From contig NZ_JABSNL010000008.1 of the NCBI RefSeq assembly GCF_013294025.1, positions 148,251 through 212,250 on the forward strand: a DNA stretch of 64,000 bases, written 5' to 3'. Each line of letters starts with the position of its first letter. The first letter of the stretch is position 1. The DNA is from Flavobacterium aeripolare (GTDB lineage: Bacteria; Bacteroidota; Bacteroidia; Flavobacteriales; Flavobacteriaceae). A program made the position numbers and the translations under genes. The notes beneath the pieces are model-generated. The model saw nothing but the letters and a program-made list of their open reading frames with translations. It had not been told where the DNA came from and did no database searches. Of this stretch, positions 17,400 through 25,901 are shown one piece after another.

Positions 17400-18602
17400 A
17401 TGATTAATCCATCAGCATCAGGCTGGATCGAAAAATACTTTAGCATGCAAAGTACTGTTCCTCAAACAGTTTTTAGCAGTCCTGAAGATTTTTATTATAA
17501 GATTCGACAAACAGGTTTCATATACGGACACGTAATTTCGTTTGAAACTACTACACCAATACAAACAAAAGGATGGGTTCAAAATGAGATTCCAAAAGTT
17601 GCTTTATTGAATACCTTACATGCTGTTTACAAATTAACATCACAAGAAAATAATGCTACCGCTTTTATAAATAAAGCAGTCGATTTTTACAATGAGATGC
17701 ATCCGCAGGGATTCAACTTGTTTAAGAAAGTTTTACCTAATGGTACCGCCTCGCTAAACCTGGAGAAAATTATTGATGAGCGTGTTCAAACTAATATTGA
17801 CATTATAAGTAAGAACTTCTCTCACATTATGACTAATGCACTGCTATTTGTAGATATCTTAGCCTTTAGACAATACCTGATTCACGGTGAAATACCAGAA
17901 AAATATTTAAAGAAGATAGAAGAAGCGGTTATTAGCCTAGTTTCATTATCCCTTAAAACAAAAACTCAAAAATCTAATTATGATGATTTGCTCATCAAGC
18001 TATTTGAGGCATCAGTACGTTATAGTAAGTTTTCAAAAGTTAATGTTCAAAATCTAGAACATTTAAATTTGAGTTACTTTACCTCTGAATTAGAGAAATA
18101 TTATCTGATCGATATGGCAGGAATGGCTTTGTGGAGCGATGGAAAAATAGAAAACGAAGAGGCTTATTTTTTACATAAGGTTGCTCAATCAGTTGCAGTG
18201 TCAGACGATTTTGTTACTGAAAGCATTGATAGTACCAATTCTTTTATATCGTTAAATAAAAAAGATATTGCCTATTTTAACTATTCCAATCCTGTTAAAC
18301 ATTTTTATGACCAGACGACACAAAGTGTGATTACTTTGATTACTCGCAATAAGAACCGACTTGTAAAAGAGATCGTTCAAAGTAAAGAATTGATGGTTTT
18401 GCTAGCATTATCCACCAGAAGAGATTTAGACGAAAAAGAAAAGAAAAAGGTTAAAAAGCAATTATTAGATATTTGCAAATCTGTTCCTTCATTAACTATA
18501 TTTCTATTACCTGGAGGTAGTTTATTGCTTCCCATACTAATTAAGTTTATTCCAAAAATGCTGCCTTCGGCGTTTAATGAAAATTGGGACGAAAACGAAT
18601 AA
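17400..18602 (+). CDS. LETM1-related protein (biofilm-associated family)
   Basis: The product is 400 residues from the ATG at 17400. The C-terminal 60 residues carry the LETM1-like hallmark: 'VKKQLLDICKSVPSLTIFLL' followed by 'PGGSLLLPILIKFIP', a membrane-associated segment. The long N-terminal part is helical with no motif I recognise apart from a TerB-like stretch 'YLIDMAGMALWSDGKIENEE' near residue 240. I recall that databases name this flavobacterial family 'LETM1-related biofilm-associated protein'; the biological role is not clear. Ion homeostasis is a guess from eukaryotic LETM1. Confidence 0.8.
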   Translation: MINPSASGWIEKYFSMQSTVPQTVFSSPEDFYYKIRQTGFIYGHVISFETTTPIQTKGWVQNEIPKVALLNTLHAVYKLTSQENNATAFINKAVDFYNEMHPQGFNLFKKVLPNGTASLNLEKIIDERVQTNIDIISKNFSHIMTNALLFVDILAFRQYLIHGEIPEKYLKKIEEAVISLVSLSLKTKTQKSNYDDLLIKLFEASVRYSKFSKVNVQNLEHLNLSYFTSELEKYYLIDMAGMALWSDGKIENEEAYFLHKVAQSVAVSDDFVTESIDSTNSFISLNKKDIAYFNYSNPVKHFYDQTTQSVITLITRNKNRLVKEIVQSKELMVLLALSTRRDLDEKEKKKVKKQLLDICKSVPSLTIFLLPGGSLLLPILIKFIPKMLPSAFNENWDENE

Positions 18603-18632
18603 AAAAAAGCCACTTAATAAAGTGGCTTTTTC
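18601..18632. terminator. Bidirectional terminator
   Basis: AAAGCCACTT/AAGTGGCTTT hairpin with A tract on the left and T tract on the right, between the convergent LETM1-like and carbonic anhydrase genes. Confidence 0.9.
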
Positions 18633-18641
18633 ATTTAATAT

Positions 18642-19277
18642 TTAAAATTGCAATTGGAATACTTCATCTAAATCTGTATTCGAACTTATATTTACTTCTA
18701 AGTCGGTTACAAAACCAGAATTCAAACCATAAACCCATCCGTGAATGCTTAAGTCTTGACCACTTTTCCAAGCAGCTTGAACAATAGATGTTTTAGACAA
18801 GTCAAATACTTGCTCTTTAATATTTATTTCTACAAATTTATTAAAACGCTCTGTTTCATCTTCAATAGCATCTAGATACGTATTGTGTAAACGGTACACA
18901 TCTTTAATATGGCGAATCCAGTTATCGATAATTCCAATCGATTGATTTCCCATAGCAGCTTTTATACCACCACAACCATAGTGGCCACAAACAATTACGT
19001 GTTTTACCTTTAAGACATTAACTGCATAATCAAGTACACTTAGCATGTTCATATCAGAGTGTACAACCATGTTTGCAATGTTTCTGTGTACAAAAACTTC
19101 ACCAGGCTTAGCTCCAATGATTTCATTTGCAGGTACACGACTATCTGAACATCCTATCCATAATAATGGCGGTGTTTGCCCCTTAGCTAAATCTGCAAAA
19201 AAGTTAGGATCTTTAGCTAATGCTGTCTCTACCCATTCCTTATTATTATCTAATATTTTTTTATAAAAATCGCTCAT
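18642..19277 (-). CDS. can: Beta-class carbonic anhydrase
   Basis: The product is 211 residues. It interconverts CO2 and bicarbonate with a Zn2+ held by two Cys and one His. The Zn ligands are in 'WIGCSDSRVPANEI' (Cys, with the Asp-Arg dyad) and 'VIVCGHYGCGGIKAAM' (His and Cys). No signal peptide is seen, so it is cytosolic. The SulP transporter gene lies 80 bases upstream in the same direction, which suggests bicarbonate uptake coupled to hydration and dehydration. Confidence 0.95.
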   Translation of the reverse strand: MSDFYKKILDNNKEWVETALAKDPNFFADLAKGQTPPLLWIGCSDSRVPANEIIGAKPGEVFVHRNIANMVVHSDMNMLSVLDYAVNVLKVKHVIVCGHYGCGGIKAAMGNQSIGIIDNWIRHIKDVYRLHNTYLDAIEDETERFNKFVEINIKEQVFDLSKTSIVQAAWKSGQDLSIHGWVYGLNSGFVTDLEVNISSNTDLDEVFQLQF

Positions 19278-19357
19278 TTTGTGTCTTTTTTATTGTTAGT
19301 TTTTGATTGACAGCTGCATTTACTTAACAATAAATGCAACCAATCAATTGTATTTTT

Positions 19358-21013
19358 TTAGTTTTTTACTTCGTCTTCAACAACTTCCTTCTTCACCATT
19401 TGTCTTTTTGCAACATCATAATAATGTTCAAAAGTAACATGATTATTGACTTCAGGGCTGTTTTCTAAATCATAAGCTTTCTTGAATCCTTTCAATTTAA
19501 CTTTGATATTCTCGTCAACAGCACGTGTTATTTTAAATTCTTTGATCAAATCTAAGATATCATGTGCAATGTAAACGGTATCCTGCGCATTAATGATAAC
19601 TTTAGAATTTTCAGGAATTTCGCTTAACGTACTTTTTATAGCCGCTTTATTCAAGAAAGAAACTTCTTGTGCTAAATCGATATGAATAATATCTCCATCA
19701 ACGTACTCTTCTTTCTTGAAACTGTATGCTCTTTTTAAATTTCCTTTCAATATAAAAATAATGCTAATAACAATTCCTAGCGCCACACCTTTTAATAAAT
19801 CGGTAGTTACTACTGCTACTAGAGTCGCAATAAAAGGAATGAATTGGTATTTTCCTTTTTCCCAGAAATGTTTGAATGTTGCAGGTTTTGCTAATTTGTA
19901 ACCCACTAAGATTAGTATCGTAGCTAATGTTGCTAATGGAATCATATTTAAGATCACTGGAATTGCTAATACACTAATTAACAAAAGAACACCATGAATA
20001 ATAGACGACATCTTTGATTTGGCTCCAGCCGCATTATTTGCAGAGGTACGCACTACAACAGATGTCATAGGCAAACCACCTAGTAACGCACTTAAAATAT
20101 TACCAATACCTTGCGCTTTTAACTCTACATTAGTATCTGTATACCTTTTTTGCTCGTCCATTCTATCAGAAGCTTCAATACAAAGCAATGTTTCGATAGA
20201 TGCAACGATAGCAATAGTTAATCCCACTAACCAAACTTTAGGATTGGTAAAGCCAGAAAAGTTAGGAGTAACAATAATTCCTTTTAATTCTTCAAATGAA
20301 GTAGGAACTGGTAAGGTAACCAAGTGCTCCTTAGAAATAGCTAAATCACTACCTGTACTAATAAAAAATTGATTGATTAAAATCCCTGACGCTACTGCAA
20401 TCAAAGCACCAGGAACAAGTTTTAAACGTTTTAAAAACGGTACTTTATCCCAAGAAATCAAAATTATAAGAGAGGCAACTGTAATAATAATTGCTCCTAG
20501 CTGGACGTGATTAAACACTTCAAATAAAGAAGAAAACGAATTATCACCATTTGATTGAACAAACGATTGATCCCCTTCAAAATCAGCATCGTAACCAAAA
20601 GCGTGTGGTAATTGTTTTAAGATGATAATTATTCCAATACCGGCTAGCATACCTTCAATTACATTTGTAGGAAAGTAATTTGAAATACTACCTGCTTTAA
20701 TGAATCCTAAAGCTAATTGAATAAAACCTGCAATTAAAACCGCCGTAAGGAAAATATCAAAAGCACCAAAATCAGTTATGGCTGTTAAGATAATAGCGGT
20801 CAAACCTGCAGCAGGTCCAGAAACACTTAAATGAGATTTACTTAAATACCCCACAACGATACCACCGATAACTCCAGATATAATACCTGAAAATAATGGG
20901 GCTCCAGAGGCCAATGCAATTCCTAAACATAAAGGTAGCGCCACCAAGAAAACCACTAAACCAGATGCAAAATCAGATTTAAGGTTGGCAAAAAGATTTA
21001 TTTTCTTTGTCAT
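19358..21013 (-). CDS. SulP-family anion transporter (probable bicarbonate or sulfate)
   Basis: The product is 551 residues from the ATG at 21013; a start 30 bases further upstream would add a hydrophobic stub. The membrane domain spans about residues 1-400 with the SulP signatures 'LFSGIISGVIGGIVVGYLSK' and 'VSGPAAGLTAI'. The C-terminal STAS domain has 'IINAQDTVYIAHDILDLI'. Members carry sulfate, bicarbonate or dicarboxylates. The carbonic anhydrase gene directly downstream favours bicarbonate, which is inference. A small membrane-protein gene precedes it. Confidence 0.93.
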   Translation of the reverse strand: MTKKINLFANLKSDFASGLVVFLVALPLCLGIALASGAPLFSGIISGVIGGIVVGYLSKSHLSVSGPAAGLTAIILTAITDFGAFDIFLTAVLIAGFIQLALGFIKAGSISNYFPTNVIEGMLAGIGIIIILKQLPHAFGYDADFEGDQSFVQSNGDNSFSSLFEVFNHVQLGAIIITVASLIILISWDKVPFLKRLKLVPGALIAVASGILINQFFISTGSDLAISKEHLVTLPVPTSFEELKGIIVTPNFSGFTNPKVWLVGLTIAIVASIETLLCIEASDRMDEQKRYTDTNVELKAQGIGNILSALLGGLPMTSVVVRTSANNAAGAKSKMSSIIHGVLLLISVLAIPVILNMIPLATLATILILVGYKLAKPATFKHFWEKGKYQFIPFIATLVAVVTTDLLKGVALGIVISIIFILKGNLKRAYSFKKEEYVDGDIIHIDLAQEVSFLNKAAIKSTLSEIPENSKVIINAQDTVYIAHDILDLIKEFKITRAVDENIKVKLKGFKKAYDLENSPEVNNHVTFEHYYDVAKRQMVKKEVVEDEVKN

Positions 21014-21096
21014 AATACAATAGATAATTAATATATAAAACACTGTTGCATAAAGATATGCAAATTCATGTTTAAATTTATAAAAAACGGTATGTA

Positions 21097-21381
21097 CTAT
21101 GCAATATCCGGAGGCGGAGAAAATATTCTAGGGGTAATTCTATCGTGCTTTGATAAGTTCTCTGATAGTATGAGACTTGTTTTACTAACTGCTGTTATCA
21201 CGTGACTACTTACTGCATCTTGAGAATAAGCAAAAACTTTAACTTCCTTTTGAGTATGCTCTTCCTCTGAAAGACTGAAATATTTTGACGTATCGCAAGA
21301 CTTCTCTATAATTGTGACGATAGGTGGCACAGCTAGAAAAGCAATAAATAGAAGTAAAAATATACGAGCGATTATTTTCAT
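21097..21381 (-). CDS. Small hypothetical protein with an N-terminal membrane segment
   Basis: The product is 94 residues. 'ARIFLLLFIAFLAVPPIVTI' forms a signal anchor or signal peptide; the rest is polar and ends in a proline-rich 'ITPRIFSPPPDIA'. I do not recognise the family. It lies 83 bases upstream of the SulP gene in the same direction. A TAnnTTTG box ends only 5 bases before its ATG. It may be co-transcribed with the transporter, but nothing shows a functional link. Confidence 0.6.
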   Translation of the reverse strand: MKIIARIFLLLFIAFLAVPPIVTIIEKSCDTSKYFSLSEEEHTQKEVKVFAYSQDAVSSHVITAVSKTSLILSENLSKHDRITPRIFSPPPDIA

Positions 21382-21386
21382 TACTA

Positions 21387-21394
21387 CAAAAATA
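21387..21394 (-). promoter_or_regulatory. Promoter -7 box next to the 94-residue gene start
   Basis: TATTTTTG on the minus strand, ending 5 bases before the ATG; implies a very short or absent leader if used. Confidence 0.4.
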
Positions 21395-21459
21395 TAGTAT
21401 AAGTCAGTAAATTAAAAAAATGTACTACTAAATTTATAAAAATTTAACATATTCAAAAC

Positions 21460-21494
21460 AAAAAAAGCCACAAATAATTTCAACTATTTGTGGC
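21460..21494 (-). terminator. Terminator for dps
   Basis: AAGCCACAAATA pairs with TATTTGTGGCTT; the A tract on the plus strand is the T tract of the minus-strand transcript. Confidence 0.85.
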
Positions 21495-21520
21495 TTATGT
21501 ATTTACTATATAAAGCTAGT

Positions 21521-21994
21521 TTATTCCTCTAACCAAGCTTGCATCATCCAGATTGTTTTTTCTTGCTCAGCTATAAAATCGCTCATCATACTGTTTGTAC
21601 CTTCATCATTGATCTCTCCAGCATGATCTAATATGGAGCGCTCTATTTTAAGTAGAGATGATAAAGAGGACACTATTAAGTGAATAGCTTTTTCATCATT
21701 AGAAATATTTTTACCTACGGTCAATTGATTGTTTGCTATGTAATCCTCAAAGGTATGTAATGGTGTACCTCCTAACGTTAATACACGCTCAGCAATCAAA
21801 TCAATTTTTAATTGTGAATCATTGTACAGTTCTTCAAATTTTACGTGTAAATCAAAAAAGCGTTTCCCTCTAATATTCCAGTGAATACCTCTTAGATTTT
21901 GATAGTAGACTTGAAAATTTGATAATAACGTATTCAATTCTTTTACTGTTGCTTCTGTTTCTTTTACTGGTAATCCTAATATATTCGTTTTCAT
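21521..21994 (-). CDS. dps: Dps-family ferritin-like DNA-protection protein
   Basis: The product is 157 residues, typical for Dps. The four-helix ferritin-like core shows the intersubunit ferroxidase residues in 'YYQNLRGIHWNIRGKRFFDL' (His, with Asp) and 'LKIDLIAERVLTLGG' (Asp and Glu). Dps dodecamers oxidise Fe2+ with peroxide and shield DNA. It is divergent from the OxyR gene, a known control arrangement, so peroxide induction is likely. An exact -7 box precedes it. Confidence 0.95.
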   Translation of the reverse strand: MKTNILGLPVKETEATVKELNTLLSNFQVYYQNLRGIHWNIRGKRFFDLHVKFEELYNDSQLKIDLIAERVLTLGGTPLHTFEDYIANNQLTVGKNISNDEKAIHLIVSSLSSLLKIERSILDHAGEINDEGTNSMMSDFIAEQEKTIWMMQAWLEE

Positions 21995-22010
21995 ATCGCT
22001 TTGTTTTATA

Positions 22011-22018
22011 CAAATTTA
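22011..22018 (-). promoter_or_regulatory. Promoter -7 box for dps
   Basis: TAAATTTG on the minus strand, exact TAnnTTTG, 16 bases before the dps ATG in the shared dps/oxyR control region. Confidence 0.55.
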
Positions 22019-22063
22019 TGAAAATTAAGAGCTATATACACTATAATGTAAATTGATTGTTTT

Positions 22064-22071
22064 TATATTTG
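22064..22071 (+). promoter_or_regulatory. Promoter -7 box for oxyR
   Basis: TATATTTG, exact TAnnTTTG, 18 bases before the ATG at 22090. The frame also has an ATG at 22057, but that lies upstream of this box. Confidence 0.55.
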
Positions 22072-22089
22072 TATCAAAAAATACTATAC

Positions 22090-23031
22090 ATGACGATAAC
22101 ACAACTCAAATATGTTTTAGCTGTAGCAGAACATAAGAACTTTACCTTAGCAGCAGAAAAGTGTTTTGTGACACAGCCTACATTGAGTATGCAAATTCAA
22201 AAGATCGAAGATGAATTGAGTATTTTAATTTTTGATCGAACGAAAAAGCCCGTTCAATTAACCGAAATAGGGCACAAGATTGTTAACCAAGCTAAGAATA
22301 TTGTAAATGAAGCAGATCGCATTCAAGATATTGTAGAACAACAAAAAGGGTTCATAGGTGGAGAATTCAGATTAGGAATCATTCCTACAATTATGCCTAC
22401 CCTACTCCCGATGTTTTTAAGCAATTTTATAAAAAAATACCCAAAGGTTAAACTCATTATAGAAGAGTTAAATACTGAGGAGATAATCATCAAACTTAAC
22501 AATGGACATTTAGATGCCGCCATTGCTGCTACTCCACTACTAGAAGATAAAATAAAGGAGATTGTCTTATACTTTGAGCCATTTATGGCATACATCCCAG
22601 AAGGTCACGAGCATTTTGACAAGAAGGAACTGGAAGTGTCAGATTTAAATCCAGATGAAATATTATTATTACAAGATGGTCACTGTTTTAGAGATGGCAT
22701 TTTAAACCTTTGCAAAAACGATCCAAAAAATGAGTTTACCCATTTCCAGATCGAAAGCGGAAGTTTTGAAACCTTAGTAAAATTAGCAGATGAAGGATTA
22801 GGAACTACCTTATTGCCGTTCCTGCATACCTTAGATTTAAAAGAATCTGACAAATTAAAATTGCGCCATTTTAAAGAGCCCAAACCAGCTAGAGAAGTGA
22901 GCTTGATTTACCCTAAGAGCGAACTAAAAATTCAAATAATTGATGCATTACGAAGTACAATTGCAGGAGTTATAAAAGGTGCAATAGTGTTTCAAAATGT
23001 GGAGGTGATTAGTCCGTTACCAAAGAAGTAA
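22090..23031 (+). CDS. oxyR: LysR-type hydrogen-peroxide sensor OxyR
   Basis: The product is 313 residues from the ATG at 22090. The N-terminal winged helix has 'MTITQLKYVLAVAEHKNFTL' and 'VTQPTLSMQIQKIEDEL'. In the effector domain 'DGHCFRDGILNLC' supplies two cysteines. With this start they are residues 199 and 208, the same numbers as the redox-active pair of E. coli OxyR, so disulfide-based peroxide sensing is well supported. It is divergent from dps, a classic target. The start choice is also supported by the -7 box. Confidence 0.95.
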   Translation: MTITQLKYVLAVAEHKNFTLAAEKCFVTQPTLSMQIQKIEDELSILIFDRTKKPVQLTEIGHKIVNQAKNIVNEADRIQDIVEQQKGFIGGEFRLGIIPTIMPTLLPMFLSNFIKKYPKVKLIIEELNTEEIIIKLNNGHLDAAIAATPLLEDKIKEIVLYFEPFMAYIPEGHEHFDKKELEVSDLNPDEILLLQDGHCFRDGILNLCKNDPKNEFTHFQIESGSFETLVKLADEGLGTTLLPFLHTLDLKESDKLKLRHFKEPKPAREVSLIYPKSELKIQIIDALRSTIAGVIKGAIVFQNVEVISPLPKK

Positions 23032-23039
23032 CGAAGAAA

Positions 23040-23237
23040 CTATTTTTTAACGTGAACTAAACAAGGTTTTAATTCTGGGTTTTTACTAGTATAAAAATGC
23101 AACCAATTTCCTAAATGTTCGATTTCATACGGTAGTAAATTTTTGATCGCTTTTTTCAATACTTTGGTAAACTCCTCAGGATTAAGACGTGCTTTTTCTA
23201 GTGATTCCTTTGTATAAAAATAAATTAATCTAGACAT
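23040..23237 (-). CDS. Small conserved-looking protein, paralog A
   Basis: The product is 65 residues. It shares a clear pattern with the gene at 23452-23649: an N-terminal 'YTKESLEKA', a central 'LKKAIKNLLPYEIEHL' and a C-terminal 'KNPELKPCL'. No domain is recognised; it appears helical and soluble. It converges on oxyR with only 8 bases between stops. The conserved LLPYEIE core and the single Cys near the end, kept in both copies, suggest selection. Function unknown. Confidence 0.7.
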   Translation of the reverse strand: MSRLIYFYTKESLEKARLNPEEFTKVLKKAIKNLLPYEIEHLGNWLHFYTSKNPELKPCLVHVKK

Positions 23238-23420
23238 ATTATTTTTTCTTAAAATGTTAGTATTCTTTCGACCTTATAAACTTAGTTATAACTTCTTAGT
23301 TTATTCGAAAAAAAAAGCCAAAATACTGTTAAGTATAGACGAATGACGATCAAATCAATTTATAACACTTGATCTGTAATCTAAATTTAGATTTTTATTG
23401 AAATGAAATCACGTACCAAT

Positions 23421-23453
23421 AAAAAAGGGAACTCAAATGAGCTCCCTTTTTTT
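23421..23453 (-). terminator. Terminator for the second small paralog
   Basis: GGGAACTC/GAGCTCCC-type hairpin (GGGA.CTC pairing GAG.TCCC) between A and T tracts, just after the minus-strand stop codon. Confidence 0.8.
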
Positions 23454-23649
23454 ATGAATTAACGATCAGTAAACATTGTTTCAATTCTGGTTTTTCAACA
23501 GTGAAGTCGAATAACCATTCTCTTAATTGTTCAATTTCATATGGCAGTAAAGTTCTAATAGCTTTTTCTAATTCTTTACAAAATAGAATAGGATCAAAAC
23601 TTACTCTCTCTAATATAGATTTCGTATAATCAAACATTACTTTAGACAT
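23452..23649 (-). CDS. Small conserved-looking protein, paralog B
   Basis: The product is 65 residues from the ATG at 23649; an upstream ATG at 23706 would add 19 residues of unrelated sequence. It matches paralog A in length and in 'LEKAIRTLLPYEIEQL' and 'EKPELKQCL'. The two genes are tandem on the same strand about 215 bases apart with a terminator between them, so they are independent units from a duplication. Function unknown. Confidence 0.7.
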   Translation of the reverse strand: MSKVMFDYTKSILERVSFDPILFCKELEKAIRTLLPYEIEQLREWLFDFTVEKPELKQCLLIVNS

Positions 23650-23802
23650 AATAAAAAAGAATTTCAGGTTATTTATATGATTTTGTATGGAGTAAAAATA
23701 GACCATTTAAAAAATGTATGGTACGAATTTAACGTTATTTTTTGATAAATATTATATTCTGATAAATTAAATCGCTAAAACATAAATTTTTATGTAGAAT
23801 TC

Positions 23803-24468
23803 CTAAATTTTCTTAGTAGCTCTAAACATCTCTCTTTTTCCAGGAGGGCCTGCTAATTTCTCTACTGTAAACCCCACCTCTAGCATACTTCTTTTAACCA
23901 CTCCACGCGCAGCGTAAGTAACTAAAACACCATTATCCTTTAATGAAGCATACATTTTTCTAAAAATTTCAGTGCTCCATAATTCTGGCTGAACATGATA
24001 ACCAAAAGCATCAAAGTAGATTAAATCATAGCAGTCTTGATCTACGATATCATCAAAGAACTGTTTTCTTTTTGTTAATTTAAAATGGGAATCAATGTTG
24101 CATTGCTCTCCCCAAACTGACTGGTGCATTAAATCAAAAACTGATTGTTGCTCAGGCACTTCTAACTCTGCTACGTAGTTCATTGCAGTGAGCTCTTCCT
24201 TTGAAACGGGAAATGCTTCTACCCCTACATAGTTTATAGTTTGACCTAGCTTGCTTGATTCTAAATAGGTAATAAAAGCGTTTAAGCCTGTTCCAAAACC
24301 AATTTCCATTATAGCAATAGCCTTACCTTCAAATAACGATAGCCCATTTTTTATAAACACATGATTTGCCTCTTGGATTGCGCCATGTTTTGAGTGGTAA
24401 GATTCTTTCCATTCTGGAATATGTATGGTTGTCGAACCATCTAATGTTTGTATAATTTCTCTTTTCAA
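23803..24468 (-). CDS. mnmD: tRNA 5-methylaminomethyl-2-thiouridine methyltransferase (MnmD-type)
   Basis: The product is 221 residues. It resembles the methyltransferase half of bifunctional MnmC, which methylates nm5s2U to mnm5s2U at the tRNA wobble position. The SAM-binding motif is 'IMEIGFGTGLNAFITYLESS', and 'DLIYFDAFGYHVQPELWS' and 'GVLVTYAARGVVKRSMLEVG' are typical of the family. The FAD oxidase half is absent, as expected for MnmD. The first codon is TTG: an in-frame TAA lies four codons upstream and no ATG intervenes. Confidence 0.9.
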   Translation of the reverse strand: MKREIIQTLDGSTTIHIPEWKESYHSKHGAIQEANHVFIKNGLSLFEGKAIAIMEIGFGTGLNAFITYLESSKLGQTINYVGVEAFPVSKEELTAMNYVAELEVPEQQSVFDLMHQSVWGEQCNIDSHFKLTKRKQFFDDIVDQDCYDLIYFDAFGYHVQPELWSTEIFRKMYASLKDNGVLVTYAARGVVKRSMLEVGFTVEKLAGPPGKREMFRATKKI

Positions 24469-24773
24469 AATAATAATTTAAAATACGTAAGCCACAAAAC
24501 GGCACTTACATGCGCTCAAAAATAACTAAAAACAATCATAGTTACTTTAAAATTAGCCTGATTATAGTACAGAATTAACATAAAACGTAGTAATTTATAT
24601 TAGTTTGTTATAATATAAACAAAACACAGATAAAGCTACTTTTTAATGTCGTTTTAGCAAGTATTTTACTGATTTTTACTTAATTTTGCATTTAGACAAA
24701 AGCAGTTTTTCAAGTTAGCTGCCGTAGTCCCATACTATAACCCAAACTACGAACTAAACAAATAAATATTATT
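24469..24773. other. Divergent promoter region between mnmD and ilvE
   Basis: About 305 AT-rich bases with no open frame of note. The ilvE-side -7 box at 24681 is the only signal I can name. Confidence 0.5.
24681..24688 (+). promoter_or_regulatory. Promoter -7 box for ilvE
   Basis: TAATTTTG, exact TAnnTTTG, 85 bases before the ATG; leaves a leader of about 80 bases. Confidence 0.5.
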
Positions 24774-25841
24774 ATGAGTACCACTCAAAATCAGCAAATC
24801 CAGGTTACAAAGGCAGCGACTACTAAAATAAAAGATGTAGATTTTGATAATTTAACTTTTGGTTCTGTATTTACAGATCATCTATTCGAATGCGACTACA
24901 TTAATGGAGAGTGGCAAACTCCGGTTATCAAACCTTACGCACCCTTTTTATTAGATCCTTCTGCTCGTGTTTTTCATTATGGTCAAGCTATTTTTGAAGG
25001 TATGAAAGCGTATAAAGACGATGCAAATGCAATATGGCTTTTTAGACCTGAAGAAAACTTTAAACGATTTAATAATTCTGCTTCACGTATGGCAATGCCT
25101 TCAGTACCTGAAAATGTATTCATGAATGGTTTAAATGAGCTACTTAAATTAGAAGAAGCGTGGGTAAAAAAAGGTAACGGAAGTTCGCTATACATTAGGC
25201 CTTTTATGATTGCTACAGGAACAGGTGTAATGGCAAATCCATCTGACAACTATAAATTCATGATCTTATTATCTCCTGCAAAAGCATATTATGCTGGAGA
25301 AGTAAAAGTATTAATTGCTGAGCATTTTTCTAGAGCGGCAAATGGTGGAATTGGAGCTGCAAAAGCAGCAGGAAACTATGCTGCACAATTTTACCCAACA
25401 AGTTTAGCTAATAAAGAGGGATACCAACAAGTAATTTGGACTGACGACACTACGCATACTAAACTGGAGGAAGCAGGTACAATGAATGTATTCTTTAGAA
25501 TTAAAGATACTTTGTATACAGCACCTACAAGTGAGCGAATCTTAGACGGAATCACACGTAAAAGTTTAATCGAATTAGCTGCAAGCGAAGGAATCAATGT
25601 AGAGGTAAGACCAGTATTAGTAGCAGAACTTGTTGCTGCTGCAAAAGATGGAACACTTCAAGAAATTTTTGGTGCTGGAACTGCCGCAGTTATAAGTCCG
25701 ATCTCAGGATTTTCATACCAAGATGTTTATTATGAGCTACCTAAACCTGCACATACGTATGCTTCTCAATTAAAAGAAAAACTAACAAACATACAAAATA
25801 AACTTACCGAAGATACTTTTGGTTGGACTGTAAAGGTATAG
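24774..25841 (+). CDS. ilvE: Branched-chain amino acid aminotransferase
   Basis: The product is 355 residues, a class IV PLP aminotransferase. It transfers the amino group between glutamate and the 2-oxo acids of Leu, Ile and Val. 'VFHYGQAIFEGMKAY' is the substrate-binding start of the fold, the PLP Lys is in 'GIGAAKAAGNYAAQFY', and 'EEAGTMNVFF' and 'LDGITRKSLIELA' bind the cofactor phosphate. It is monocistronic with its own terminator. Confidence 0.95.
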   Translation: MSTTQNQQIQVTKAATTKIKDVDFDNLTFGSVFTDHLFECDYINGEWQTPVIKPYAPFLLDPSARVFHYGQAIFEGMKAYKDDANAIWLFRPEENFKRFNNSASRMAMPSVPENVFMNGLNELLKLEEAWVKKGNGSSLYIRPFMIATGTGVMANPSDNYKFMILLSPAKAYYAGEVKVLIAEHFSRAANGGIGAAKAAGNYAAQFYPTSLANKEGYQQVIWTDDTTHTKLEEAGTMNVFFRIKDTLYTAPTSERILDGITRKSLIELAASEGINVEVRPVLVAELVAAAKDGTLQEIFGAGTAAVISPISGFSYQDVYYELPKPAHTYASQLKEKLTNIQNKLTEDTFGWTVKV

Positions 25842-25858
25842 TTGCTACATTAATATAT

Positions 25859-25899
25859 AAAAAACGGGCTTTTACAATTGTAGAAGCCCGTTTTATTTT
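25859..25899. terminator. Terminator between ilvE and the pyrophosphohydrolase gene
   Basis: AAAACGGGCTTTTAC/GTAGAAGCCCGTTTT-type hairpin with A and T tracts on either side, usable from both directions. Confidence 0.9.
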
Positions 25900-25901
25900 T
25901 A

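Noticed and set aside
23040..23706. Toxin-antitoxin pair made of the two small proteins near oxyR
   Set aside because: The two products are paralogs of each other with separate terminator spacing; toxin and antitoxin would not normally be homologous.
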